64,000 nucleotides of DNA, from NCBI GenBank assembly GCA_008711295.1, contig VUYV01000774.1, forward strand, positions 75,610 through 139,609, in the 5' to 3' direction. The notes under the pieces are model-generated. The model saw only the letters and a program-made list of their open reading frames with translations. It made no database searches and was not told where the DNA came from. This stretch comes from Anarhynchus alexandrinus (taxonomy: Eukaryota; Chordata; Aves; Charadriiformes; Charadriidae). Below, in pieces: positions 38,036 through 48,653 of the stretch. The stretch's first letter is position 1. Each line of letters opens with the position of its first letter. The position numbers and the translations under genes were made by a program.

Positions 38036-39912
38036 GTCTCTTCAGTATTATTTGCATTTCCATGCAGTTTTTAAGACTAGGGTACAGTACATAAAGTTTG
38101 ATGATGTCCTCAACCAAGATTAGGCTGGTGAGGACCTTTCAGAACAAGTACCTCTGATTTTAATATCACCTCACTTCAGGACTGGAATGGAATGAAAAGC
38201 AGAAATGGCTTATCAAAAGGTCCAGCAAGAAAATAGAAGGAAAACAGTAAGAATGTGCAGCCAGGGGATGAATGAGGTGGCTGAATCCTTAGTCGCAGAC
38301 ACAAATTCTCCAGCAGCTCCCAAAGACGTGGTGTGTCCCTCTGTCATCATATTGAACAGTGCCTCTAAGGTGGCTACAGCAGTTAAAATTTAGGAAGATT
38401 TTACAAATCACTTGTTTACTGTGTGGATTCTTAGTTTCATGTAGCAGATAAAATTAATAATCCTTCTCCGCAACTGTGCGTATTATTGCTGTATTTCCAA
38501 AATGTGACTATGTAGGAAACAGCCAGTTAAAATACATTAGTCTGACAAAACCTGGATCCACTGCATAATTTTATCAGTACGGCTTCATGGAAGTAATGAT
38601 CTAATCAGTTTCATTCTTGTTTTCACTTTAAAGTTACCATGATAAAGTTACTTTTTTCAGTATCTTATTTGATTCTAAAATGAATTCTTGAAAATTCAGT
38701 AATAACAACTCTGATAAGGGCTTCCAGATGCCAGAAATTTGACAAAGCAGATTAATGTAGTTAACTATTAAATATGACAGTGTATGATAGTGTCAAATTA
38801 TTTTGCATGTTTAAAAAATATCCCTCTTCCTGTTTACGCATTCATTTACTGATCTTAGTCAGTTAGTTTATGGCTGCTGTTTTGGTAATGTCGAACTGTA
38901 TGCCATGTATATGCTGCACCTCGTGGCCTTTGGAACTTCAGTGAGATAAGCAGCAATTCAGTTCAGATTCCCTGAATTCAAAGTAGAGAGCTCTTCTACT
39001 TCAAAGAATCTCTGTCACTTTTTACAGCAGCAGCAAAGGACCATCTCTCTTCCCATTCCACTCCACTACTGCCCAATTGACTACAAAACATGTGCTGCAT
39101 TCCGTTTAAATTGACATTTGAAATACCATATGCAAACTTCTTCAAATTGATTGTAATGTCTAGCACAGTTAGTGTAAAGATTTGTGTACTAAAATAATAA
39201 ACTTTTTTAAAAGCCCAAACTGGTTGACATCTTTCAGTTTTCAATTTTTTCTCAAAAATTGAAGTTTCAACAATTGTTTTTGTTTCAGTGCTGAACAAAA
39301 TTAAATCAGGACCTTCTTAATTTCTTCTGAGCCATGATCAATATTAGGGCATTCACCTGAAATATATGAGATTCAAGTTTATGTCTTTGCACTGTATTAG
39401 GCAGATTATTGATATTATTGGCTCTGGATTTTCCCCTTCCTCTGTGGCTTTGACCAGGAATACTATTCTGACCATGCAAAAACTTCCAAAAGAAAGAGCC
39501 ATAAAAATATGTATGTTTTGGTTAAATATGTTGATATTAATAAACTGGTATTACCCAACAAAGCTCCCCATTGCTTCTAATGCATCATTCTTAAATATCT
39601 GCAGGTTTTAAATTATGCATCAACGACAAGGAAGTACTGTAATTTATGTCTGTCTTGTTGATCAAATCACCATAATCAATACCTTATTCCATAAATTGCG
39701 TTGGCAGATTTTGTATCGTAAATAATTTCATTATTTTACTCTTTAGTTTGCCTGATTTAAGTTTAAAGTAACTGCTAATTATTACATGATTATTGTTGCA
39801 CATCAGCCAAGGTTCACGGTTTTCTTTATCACAATGTAGATAAAGAAAAAAAGAAAAACAAGGCAAAATTTTGCTCTCACAAAATCTCAACTGCCTTCTA
39901 AAAATATTTCAG
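38036..39912. other. Unassigned AT-rich flank
   Basis: No gene or recognisable repeat was seen. Confidence 0.6.
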
Positions 39913-40122
39913 ATGAAAGCTCCTTTATGCGTAATGACAGAGGAGATGCTTAGATTGGGTGTTTTTACGTTAGGAGGCATCCTGAAGGTAGGAGCAGATT
40001 TAAGAAGCATCAGATCCACGAAGCTCTGGGAAGCCCCATCCCCACAGGTTACTGGGCACCCTCAAGCTCAGGGAGACTGCAGGGTCACTCCCTCTGCTGG
40101 AATAAGTTTCAGATTGCAACAG
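39913..40122 (+). other. Exon-like open block between splice signals
   Basis: A 210-base block lies between an acceptor-like ATATTTCAG (ending 39912) and a near-ideal donor CAG/GTAAGT (GT at 40123-40124). One frame is open throughout, starting with ATG at 39913 and running exactly 70 codons (MKAPLCVMTEEMLRL at the start, ISFRLQQ at the end), so the block is symmetric in phase 0. The polypyrimidine tract before the acceptor is weak. I recognise no protein family. It lies about 5 kb upstream of the exchanger exon on the same strand, so it could be an upstream exon of a longer transcript, a lncRNA exon or chance. Confidence 0.25.
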
Positions 40123-41916
40123 GTAAGTAAATTTACTCGTGTTGCTGGGTTTTCACATACTGGTTAAACTATCCATGTCGACCCCATGGCCTACCAATAG
40201 AAACAAGTGTGAATCACTACATGACAGTGGCTGCTGCCAGCTATGCAGATCTCAGCATGTAATTTATGAAGGGGAGGGAGAACAGGAGACACCCTTGTTC
40301 GGTTTGAGGCAATGAGGGGACTCTCCACCTGCAGATATCACAGGTGCTTTTGAACAAGTCTTATGTGTCTGCCAAAAGAGGCGTTCTGGGGGTGACATAT
40401 TGAAATCTGTAGCTGCTCTAAGTGAAACCAACCGGACTTTTTAATGTGAACACGCACATATTAAGCTAGGCAGGGGGGTATGAACTATGGATTTCAGAGA
40501 GGCATGGTATATGGAGAATCAGAAAAAGAAAAGATTCGCTCTCCATAGGTCAGCCAAAACTTAAGATCAAGAAACATCTCAGCCTAGACACAGAACCGAG
40601 AAATAAATGTAAAATCATTGTGCTAGAAATTGAAACTATTCTATTTAGCTACCTTTGTTATTTAAAGGTCATTTGTTTTTCCCTTAAGCAATTCAGCTGT
40701 TTGTTTTGCTTTCTCTCTCCGGTTAAGGAACAGAAAGCTGAATACCTGCACATAGAAAGAGTTCAAAGATGCAATTTTATTTCCTTCTTTTTACCCACTT
40801 GATCTCTGAAATCTGTGGTTGTGTTTTCTGACACAGTCTTCCCCCAGCCTTTCTAACACAGAGCAAAATGACAATTGATTTTTAAAGATCAGCAAATACA
40901 ATCTTCCTTATGACTAGGAAAACTAGTAGTGGCGTGTCTTGAGTCTAATATATGCATTTGTGTTGGTCAGGCTGGTGTGTGTACCTGGAAGAAGGATATG
41001 TGTTGAAAAATTACAAAGCTGAACTTGAAGGGATAGAGAGAGTCATGTGGGAGTTTAAGGACTGGGATGAAACATCATACACAAATAACATTTTGAGTGT
41101 TCCTTAGGTGTCAGTATTTAGGATTTTTGGTGAGTATTGACAGAAGACATGCATGAAAAAAAAGGAGTGCAGACACCAGGACTACAGAGAAACAGAATAG
41201 GAGTGGGATGACGAAAACATGGGAATGCCAACAGTACAAGAGGGAAAGCATGGAAGATGCAGACTGCCACAGATGAAAATCACTGTGGTCATCTTTGACT
41301 AGTAGTAAGTCCATTAGAGTCCTAAAACACAACAGAGGAATTTTCATTGAAATTGGAACTTAAAGAAGGAGGACTTTTAATACACATAGCATTTTATAAA
41401 AGTACTTTTTTTTCTGAACATAATAAGATAAAATGTGTTAGGTATCTGGTGCTATGTAACAGCTCCTTTCCTTGTCCCATTCCCTTTTCACTGCTCCTTA
41501 CACTGAGAGCTCACACAGATACAACCCCTTATAGAAGGGGCCATCCTTAGCTGGTGGGGTTAATGTTTGTCACTTGTATCCTCCCACTCCTACTAGTTTA
41601 GCTGCTAATCTAATATAAATGTGGGCATTCATTAAAAACAATAATAGCAACAGCAACAAAAGAGAAAAGTCTCACAATCTGCCTGAAATGTATGCCATTT
41701 TCAAGAAGATGTGAGGCTAAATATGAGTGATCTGGTAAAAATCCCCTCCACATACTGTCCTTAAATTCAGTCATGTCTTTTTTTCCTCTGCCATCCTACT
41801 GCGGAGCCAAATCCATTTTCACCTATCTCCCTGATTCATTCATCCTCACCCTAGTCTTATTATTAGCAATTATTCATACATTTCCAGAAGCCAGAATGTT
41901 GCAATTCTTTCAGTTG

Positions 41917-41934
41917 AAAAAAAAAAAAAAAAAA
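41917..41934. repeat. A18 homopolymer
   Basis: Eighteen consecutive A residues. No retroposed body is recognisable upstream. Confidence 0.9.
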
Positions 41935-44268
41935 TCACTCAGGACACAAAGCCGTTATTTTACAGTAGATAGAAATCTTCCTTGTGCGATCTTTCTGGAG
42001 AGTCAGGAAGTATCAGCTGTTGTGTGGTATAACATCCTTATTGCAAACATAATGGTCAAGCTAATTCTTCTTGTTACTGTTACAGAATGAGGCCATAGGA
42101 ACCTACATAAGGGCTTCCATAAAGAACCTTCAAGAAAATGGAATCTATTAATATATACCTAAATGCAAATGTATTCTTGTACAACTATATATTCTGTGCA
42201 TGAGTTCACATATATTCAGCATGTATATATTGGCATGTATTCATGTACCTACAGGAGATTCACGATTGCCAGTTCCTTCCTCTGTCCCCTCTATGTCATT
42301 CTACCATATTAATAAATTGCACAAGAATTTCCTGATATGTACAGTCATTTGCTATCCAGCCTACTATAAGCGGTTGGATAATAGGATAAATGTCACAGAT
42401 ACACCTTGAACCATTCACTTGTTATTGCTAAAAAACACAGTGTTGGGATTTTAACAGTGTTGTAAACCTTGTTTTAAGAAGATTTTGTGACAAGCAAAAT
42501 TATGTACTTTTGTAGCAGTTTGGACCAAGGCCTTAAAAAATCTTTACAAATTCTAAAATTGTCACAACATCCCTTTAAGATAGGTTGCTGGGCACTATAT
42601 TTTTGACTGGGGAACATATTAACATTAGCTTGACTGTGCTAAGATGGTGCTTCCAACATTTTTTGTTTGCTAATACTGGTTTACCTCCACCAGCAAACTC
42701 AGAATTTTCATGTAACTTGGTTGCTGTCCTCACTATTGTCATGTGTAGAACATTGCCTAAGGGCAATCAGAGACATTATCTTGGCTGCAGCTCCTCTAAG
42801 TGAAGTGTAAGCCTTTGCTTAGCTGGAGAAGGCTTTCTCATTTTTCTAGCACAGCTGCAGGTATTCTTGATCTATGACACATTTGTCCGAACAACATGGT
42901 TAGCTTCAACACTTCCAGTAGTAAGTTTTATTTCTAACCCAGTTATCATTTTGTGGAACTAGATTTGGGAAGAATCACATATATAACTGTGGCAGTTGTG
43001 GTGCCCTTTTATCAGCTGCAGTTGAAATGTTTAATTGTGATGTGACTGTACTTGGAATAAATTGTGATAATAAAACCAGTGCTGACAGCTTGTCTCTACT
43101 GAAGTTCATTGTTCTCCTAATATATCAGCAAATGAAACTGACATTAACAACTCAGAACTCCTACTATTCACGGGACTCAGCAAAAGGTTACACAGATGAT
43201 CAAGCTACTTACTTCCAACTGTGGTTCTCTCTATATAATGGCAATGCACAAAAATGTTCCTCTTGCATTGGCCAGAGCCATTTGTAGAACGTTTAAAAAA
43301 CTTGGGAGCAAATTCTGAAGGACATTTGGCTGCCCAAGTCACACTCAAAAAAAGATAATTATAGTATTGATAGGATTTCAGTTGTTAAGACACTGAATGG
43401 TTCTTCAGGTCTTTGTCTACAACATTTCCTAAATGTAAAGAAAATATTTTCCTCTCTGTCATGCTTCCTAAAAAGAGTTGCCAATTCCATCTTCAGGTTG
43501 GCTCCTAGTTTAAAAAATTCCTACATAATTTTGTCTCCCTTAAGTAATGAAAAGCAGGGAAAATAAAAAACCAAGATGTTTTATTGTTTGAAGAAAGGGC
43601 CCAATGCAGGGCCTGCACTTGCTTTCAGGTAATAATACCTGAATGTTCAGAGCATTAACTCAAGAGAACTTTGCTCCTTGAGTTCCTTAACTAAATAAGA
43701 TTATTATGTGGTAATGATAGACACCCTTTATAACAATGACATTCCGTGCAAATTTATTGTTCTAATTACCCAGTCAATTGATTTATAGAGTCTCTGTGCA
43801 GGTCACTTAGACTTTGAAAAAGTACTTAGCTTTTCTCCCAAGGGATTGAAAAAATCAAAATAATTTCTTAATCTGCCAAACATTTTAAAGGAGAGCTTTA
43901 CCATGTTCGTTTTTGAACTCTTGATAAAACCAACTGTCATGTAAGTAAAACAAAAAGGTAGTTCCACAGAAAGTCACAGAAGCAGTGGACTGCACATGTG
44001 GCCAGCTGGATTGCCTCAGAGCACTCAACACAGGACAGGACCTGCTGGTGTGTAGAAAGGTGCACTCGGATCTGTTTGCTGGGAACATGCTGCTTTGCTG
44101 CATTTTTACTGCAGGGTGATGATTATCATGGGTCCACCTGCCTTCAATACACAACCATCCAGGTTGTGGACTGTCCAGGATATCAGGCAAATGTTATTAG
44201 GGAGAAAGAAGGCTTTAGGGGGAAAGTGAGAACGTTGCAAGCATTACAAGTTTCACGTTGTAAGCATT

Positions 44269-44286
44269 AAAAAAAAAAAAAAAAAA
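44269..44286. repeat. A18 homopolymer upstream of the CpG island
   Basis: Eighteen consecutive A residues about 330 bases before the CpG-rich region. Such stiff tracts exclude nucleosomes and are common upstream of promoters, but no function can be shown here. Confidence 0.9.
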
Positions 44287-44599
44287 GGAGCAAAAGAAGC
44301 CAAGTAGCGCTTTTAATACAGCACATCTTAACAGCTGCAAGCAGATCTAAGTGGAAAGCCAAACCTTGCCTGCTGGTGTTGTTTCCCTGAACACCGCGGG
44401 AAGAGGTGCTCTCTGGCGGACAGAAGAAAAAGCTGGTTTGAGAAATCTGCTGTATCTTCGGTGAGCTAGATCCTAACGCGATTTGAAGCTGAAAAGCAGA
44501 AAAGAGTACATTTCCTCTGTAGCAACTGGCTAGGTTACTGGGTCTGAGGGAGGGAGGCTGACCCACTGGGCTGCGAATCCAAAGCATCCAAACGGAGAC

Positions 44600-45187
44600 T
44601 TGTGGATCTCCTGCTTATCCGGCTCCGATCTGAGCACGGATCCCGGGCTCCACCCTGGACATGCCCGCGGGAGCGCCCCAGCCTTGGCCCCTAGCGCCAG
44701 AAGCTCAAGGCCACTCCTTTCCAACTCCCCCGTGCCCAAAACCGAGCCAGGACGGTGGACACATCCCCGCGGCAGAACAGAGCTCCCCTGCCGATCGCGA
44801 AAGGTGCTCAGTCAGGGCATCGCTGTCTCCGCACTGCAGCCTCCGCGGGAGCAGCAGGAAAGCTCCGCCTCCGGCCGTTCGGGAACAGCCTGATAAAGGC
44901 AGGTGCGGGCAAGCAGCAGGTCCCTAGATCGAAGCATCTGCCTGTGCACAGAGCCCCTGACCCCTCCTTGGCCACCCCGTGTAAAGCGGCACCTGAGCAA
45001 GCCGGTGCAGCCGTGCCGGCGGTGGCGGCATAGGACTCTCCCCCGCCTGCTGAACGCACAGGAGTCCCGCGGTCCGCAGTCTTCGGTCGCACCTCTGCGA
45101 AGGAACAAGGATCTCGCCCCCAACGACCTCCGAAGAGGCGGGATTTCTCCGGGAAGGGGAAACAGGGTTTTGCTGTGTGGCTTGAAG
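44600..45187 (+). promoter_or_regulatory. SLC9A3: CpG-island promoter and 5' UTR of SLC9A3-like gene
   Basis: This is the only strongly GC-rich patch in the window, with about 45 CpG dinucleotides between 44,620 and 45,160 against heavy CpG depletion elsewhere. It leads directly into the exchanger's first coding exon. There is no TATA box at a sensible distance, which fits a dispersed CpG-island promoter. Visible candidate sites include a GATA motif TGATAA (44891-44896), an antisense GC-box-like TCCGCCTCC (44863-44871) and a GC box GAGGCGGG (45135-45142). Mammalian NHE3 promoters are known to use Sp-family and GATA factors, so these are plausible but untested. The transcription start cannot be placed. 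Between 44664 and the start codon there is no ATG in any frame, as expected for a 5' UTR. Confidence 0.85.
44661..44927 (+). other. Possible upstream ORF in the 5' UTR
   Basis: The only ATG between 44661 and the exchanger start opens an 88-codon frame that ends at 44927, 260 bases before the main start. The product is proline- and serine-rich (MPAGAPQPWPLAPEAQG at the start) and looks like translated CpG-island sequence. It would matter only if transcription begins upstream of 44661. Reinitiation at 45188 would then be needed. Confidence 0.2.
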
Positions 45188-45383
45188 ATGAGGCATGTAT
45201 CTGGAGTGTGGTTCCTCCTGGGGCTGATGGCTCTCCCAGCCGCACTGGGACAGAGAAGCTCGGGAAGCCCTATAAATAGCAGCCAGCCTCAAAGCTTTGC
45301 CATTGTCTCTTTCAAATGGGAACACGTCAAGGAACCTTATATCATTACACTCTGGATACTTGTGGCCAGCTTGGCCAAAATCG
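45188..45383 (+). CDS. SLC9A3: Na+/H+ exchanger NHE3-like, first coding exon
   Basis: This is the N-terminal exon (65 codons plus one base) of a plasma-membrane sodium/proton exchanger. The family swaps extracellular Na+ for cytosolic H+; NHE3 does so at the apical membrane of intestinal and renal epithelium. Residues 1-21 are a signal peptide with hydrophobic core [14 protein letters not shown] and a likely cut after ALG. A short luminal stretch with an N-glycosylation sequon (NSS, residue 30) follows. Residues 37-65 are the diagnostic part: [20 protein letters not shown] then ILVASLAKI, the start of the first conserved membrane segment. Recalled NHE3 has F-x-W-x-HV-x-x-PY and LVASLAKIG here, whereas NHE2 and NHE4 have LLASLAKI and NHE5 has AKIV. 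The start is the first in-frame ATG and has a purine at -3. The exon ends in phase 1, after the first base of the glycine codon, at TCG/GTGAGT, where the family alignment continues KIGFH. The rest of the protein (about 800 residues in the family) lies beyond the window. An SLC9A5-like gene is the main alternative. Confidence 0.88.
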
Positions 45384-45389
45384 GTGAGT
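45384..45389 (+). other. SLC9A3: Splice donor of exchanger exon 1
   Basis: GTGAGT matches the vertebrate 5' splice-site consensus and falls precisely where the conserved KIG motif would continue in the next exon. Reading through it gives only seven more codons before a stop, which confirms the exon boundary. Confidence 0.88.
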
Positions 45390-47866
45390 CCGGAGTTACA
45401 TATTAATACATGTCCTCTCCCTTTCCCTTCCCCCTTCTCCTTCTCCCACCCAACGTAAACGAAGAAAGCTTATCATAAGTCCACTGACCCGTTTCCAGGG
45501 GTTTTACTGTAGTCTGTCCTGATTTCATAATATTGCACTGTGCTTAGCAGTGTGATGTTCAGCTGCCCCAGTGGGTTACCTCGTTCATTTTCAGCGCCTG
45601 GGACTGTGGCTTCTGCATCTGATTCCTTGCAAACCCTTGCAATTCCTTGAAATCTTGCATTATTGTTGCTCCCGGGAAAAGCTTTTTACAGAAGTGAAAC
45701 AGAAATCGGGCCTTATTGCTTATACAATACCTATTCTGGTTTACGATATGCTGTTCTCCCAATTATGATTAGTAGCTATATTAGCTAGCACCATCAGAAA
45801 TAAACACTGTAAACTACACATATGAATTTAGCATTCTCTGCTTTGCAGTGCATTGCTGTATTAGTGAAAGAACGTAGTTTATGGAGAAAGGTAAGTATTA
45901 TCAGAACATCTCATGCAGCTGAAAAAAACACACAGGATTTTTTTCAAGAAATTGGAATCAGTGAAAAGCAAGGACTTAGTCTAACTTCAGTGTAGTTTAA
46001 ATGAACTTATATGAATGCCCTAACTCTTGTGTTCTGAACTTTGTAACTTTTCCAAAAGCAATCTTATATTAATAACAGTGTTTGCTGAACTAGAAGAGTC
46101 ATTGTTTAATTGGAATGTATTTTATTTGCTTGATGCTATTATTTTCAGTCCTTTTACCTTTGGATCTAAAACCAGACCTCCAGTTTGGCTGCCACTGAAA
46201 ATGTCATTTTCAATTTTCAATACATCATCTCTAAAATCAGTCTGAACTCAGAAGGTATGATCAGCTGAAAATCCTACTAATACTTTTCTGTACTTGTATT
46301 GTTAATACTAATTTAGGATACCAGAATCACATTCTATGGATTTTGCATGTCACAGAGAATGGAATATATAAAAAGCTGTGCTTAGGTAGATTCAGTCTAG
46401 CACATAAGCTAAACACAGTAAGACTTGGGTGGAAATTGTATCTCCAAATCCAAATAAAACATTTTTTAAAACAGGAGTAAGTTATGTACAGTTGATATTG
46501 TAAAGCATTTTTCAGTGATATTTGCACCTTGGATTTCACTTGCTTAATCATAGATATATAACTAAATATCTTTATCTGAATCACTGTTGGACTAAACCTT
46601 GCAAATAGTTTGTGTTCAGATGGTTGCTGCATTACCTATATTACATAAAAATACAGTTTTGTTTTAATTGACTTTTATTGGTGGATTATATGAAGTAGAA
46701 AGCCAGGGAAAACAGATACAGGAAAAAACAGTGAGAATATTGAGTCCCTATAAAATTGTGCTAACTAATACACAGGTTGCTCATTTGAACCTTCTTTTTG
46801 ACATACTAATTTGAAAAAGTATTTACCCTCTGTGTTATTAAGCTTTCACTGTTTTGTACATGTGCCAAAGTTGTACAGAGTAATATTAGTGCTGAACAAT
46901 CGTCAGTGCTGTGTCAGAAACCCAATGAAGTTAACAGGACAGTTACAGTGTCCTATATTTAAATTGCAATGGCCTGGATTAGTTTGGATTAAGATGAGAC
47001 ATTTTACTATTAAGTCCTCAGTATGAACTCTTGATAAAGCACAAAATGTTGTTGGAGTTCAGGAGCTGAATGTTGCTGGTTCTGTTTTTAAATTCTTGGA
47101 CTTCTTTCACAGCTGCACAGAGCATGTCACTTACTAGTAGATAGGATCTATCATCAATTCCATCGTTTTTCTTCCCCAAAGCTCTCAAACTTTGTTCTCT
47201 TCTCTCTTCACATTTGTAATTCCAATCCTATACTACTCTGGACATTGTCTCTGAAGAAGTAATGGACAACTGCTGCATTCCACTTAAAGCCTATGAATGC
47301 TCCTGCTTTCCCCACCAGTCACAAATAAAAGCAGAAATGTACACTCACTGTTCAACAGCTTATTGATGAAGAAGGCATGAAGGTCATATAAGTCAATGAG
47401 AAAGGGAACTGAAAAAAAAAAAAAAAGCTTGTCATCCTCCCATCTGCCTTGGTGTATCAGGGGTTCTGGAAAGTAGGTCAGCAATGTATCAGAAGACTTC
47501 GAATGGCAAAAATGTGCTAGATCAAAGAAGTTTTGTACATTCAAAAAGCAGACATAAAAGAACTGAGGAAGAGAATATAGAACATCCGCTCTTGCGTCTC
47601 TTGCTTTACTACCTAAAGGAGGGCAAATATAGTGGAGTCAAAATCCTGGTTTTGCTGTGGATTTTTCAGCAGGGGAGGAGCTGTTCTTATACATGCAAGC
47701 TTACTTCTCCATGGCTACAGAGATTGGGTGAGCTATTTTGCTGGTGGATGATAGGCAATTGGGTTAGCAAAGGGTGTTCTGGGAATTGCAATTAGTAGCT
47801 GGGGATGAAAAGTGTATGACAATACTTTGCCTTCTCTTACATTAGAATAACCTCAGGGTGTTGGGG

Positions 47867-47928
47867 ATTTTTTGTTTGTTTTTGTTTTGTTTTGTTGTGG
47901 GTTTTTTGTGTTTTTGGGGTTTTTTTTA
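47867..47928. repeat. T/G-rich low-complexity tract
   Basis: An irregular run of T-stretches separated by G residues (TTTG and TTTTG units). It is simple sequence without a transposon body. Confidence 0.85.
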
Positions 47929-48149
47929 AGTTTCAGTTCATGACGTTACATGGCTTGGAGAGATATGTATATTTAGTAGGAGATTCTTGTGGATTTTCTG
48001 GGATGATGTTCATGTTGTGTACATTCAGAATGTACATCAGTGCTGATAAAGTATTCTGCAGCACGAACTATTGTATGTGAAATCTCATAAGCATCCCAAA
48101 TATATGAAGAAGTGCCTGGTGTTTTAGGTTTGTGGGAACGGAGCTGGTA

Positions 48150-48167
48150 TTTTTTTTTTTTTTTTTT
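48150..48167. repeat. T18 homopolymer
   Basis: Eighteen consecutive T residues in the inferred intron. Confidence 0.9.
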
Positions 48168-48635
48168 CATGTGAAAAATACTTATATCTCCTGGGCAAGT
48201 CTAAGTATTGCTACAAATGAAACTGTGGAATAAGAGTCCTCATACAGTTGACTTTCATGCAGTATAGGAAATAAATAATTAGTCTGTGTCTACTATGAAA
48301 CTTTTGATGCATCTCAGTGTACTGTTGATTTGATTTGGCCGTCTTAATTTGAAATGTTCCAACTCTTCATTTTAAGGACACAGTATTCCACTTTGGCTAA
48401 TGATCTTTATTTCCTCCTTTGATAGGCTCTCTTATCACTATAAATAAGTATCCTTATGGGAAAAGGCCAATAGACTACTTACATGTGTAAAGCTAAGCCA
48501 GGAAACCTTCTTATCTACATGAAGAATGTATATGAGGTACAGCTGAGAACCCTCCTAGTGGACTTCAGGTGTCCACTTCCTGGTACCTCAGTTCGCCAGA
48601 TGAAACAAGCAATACCAATGAAATAGTCCAAACAC

Positions 48636-48653
48636 ATACATACATGTATGTAT
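48636..48653. repeat. 18-bp perfect palindrome of TACA/TGTA units
   Basis: ATACATACA followed by its exact reverse complement TGTATGTAT. It is a small self-complementary microsatellite that can form a hairpin. Confidence 0.9.

Larger units (their letters stand above)
40123..44599. other. Unassigned 5' flank of the exchanger gene
   Basis: AT-rich, with no gene recognised. It contains two A18 runs (41917-41934 and 44269-44286). The last 150 bases grade into the CpG-rich promoter. Confidence 0.6.

Noticed and set aside
44903..45187. In-frame open extension upstream of the exchanger start
   Set aside because: It contains no ATG; it is open only because GC-rich DNA has few stops, and it lacks family similarity. 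The ATG at 45188 starts a proper signal peptide.
45271..45279. Perfect TATA-box-like TATAAATAG
   Set aside because: It lies 83 bases inside the coding exon and encodes residues of the luminal N-terminus (P-I-N-S). The CpG island is upstream of it, so it is not taken as the promoter.
44808..45325. Long minus-strand frames over the CpG island (133-145 codons)
   Set aside because: They are opposite-strand shadows of GC-rich leader and exon sequence, with arginine/proline/alanine-rich products and no recognisable motif.
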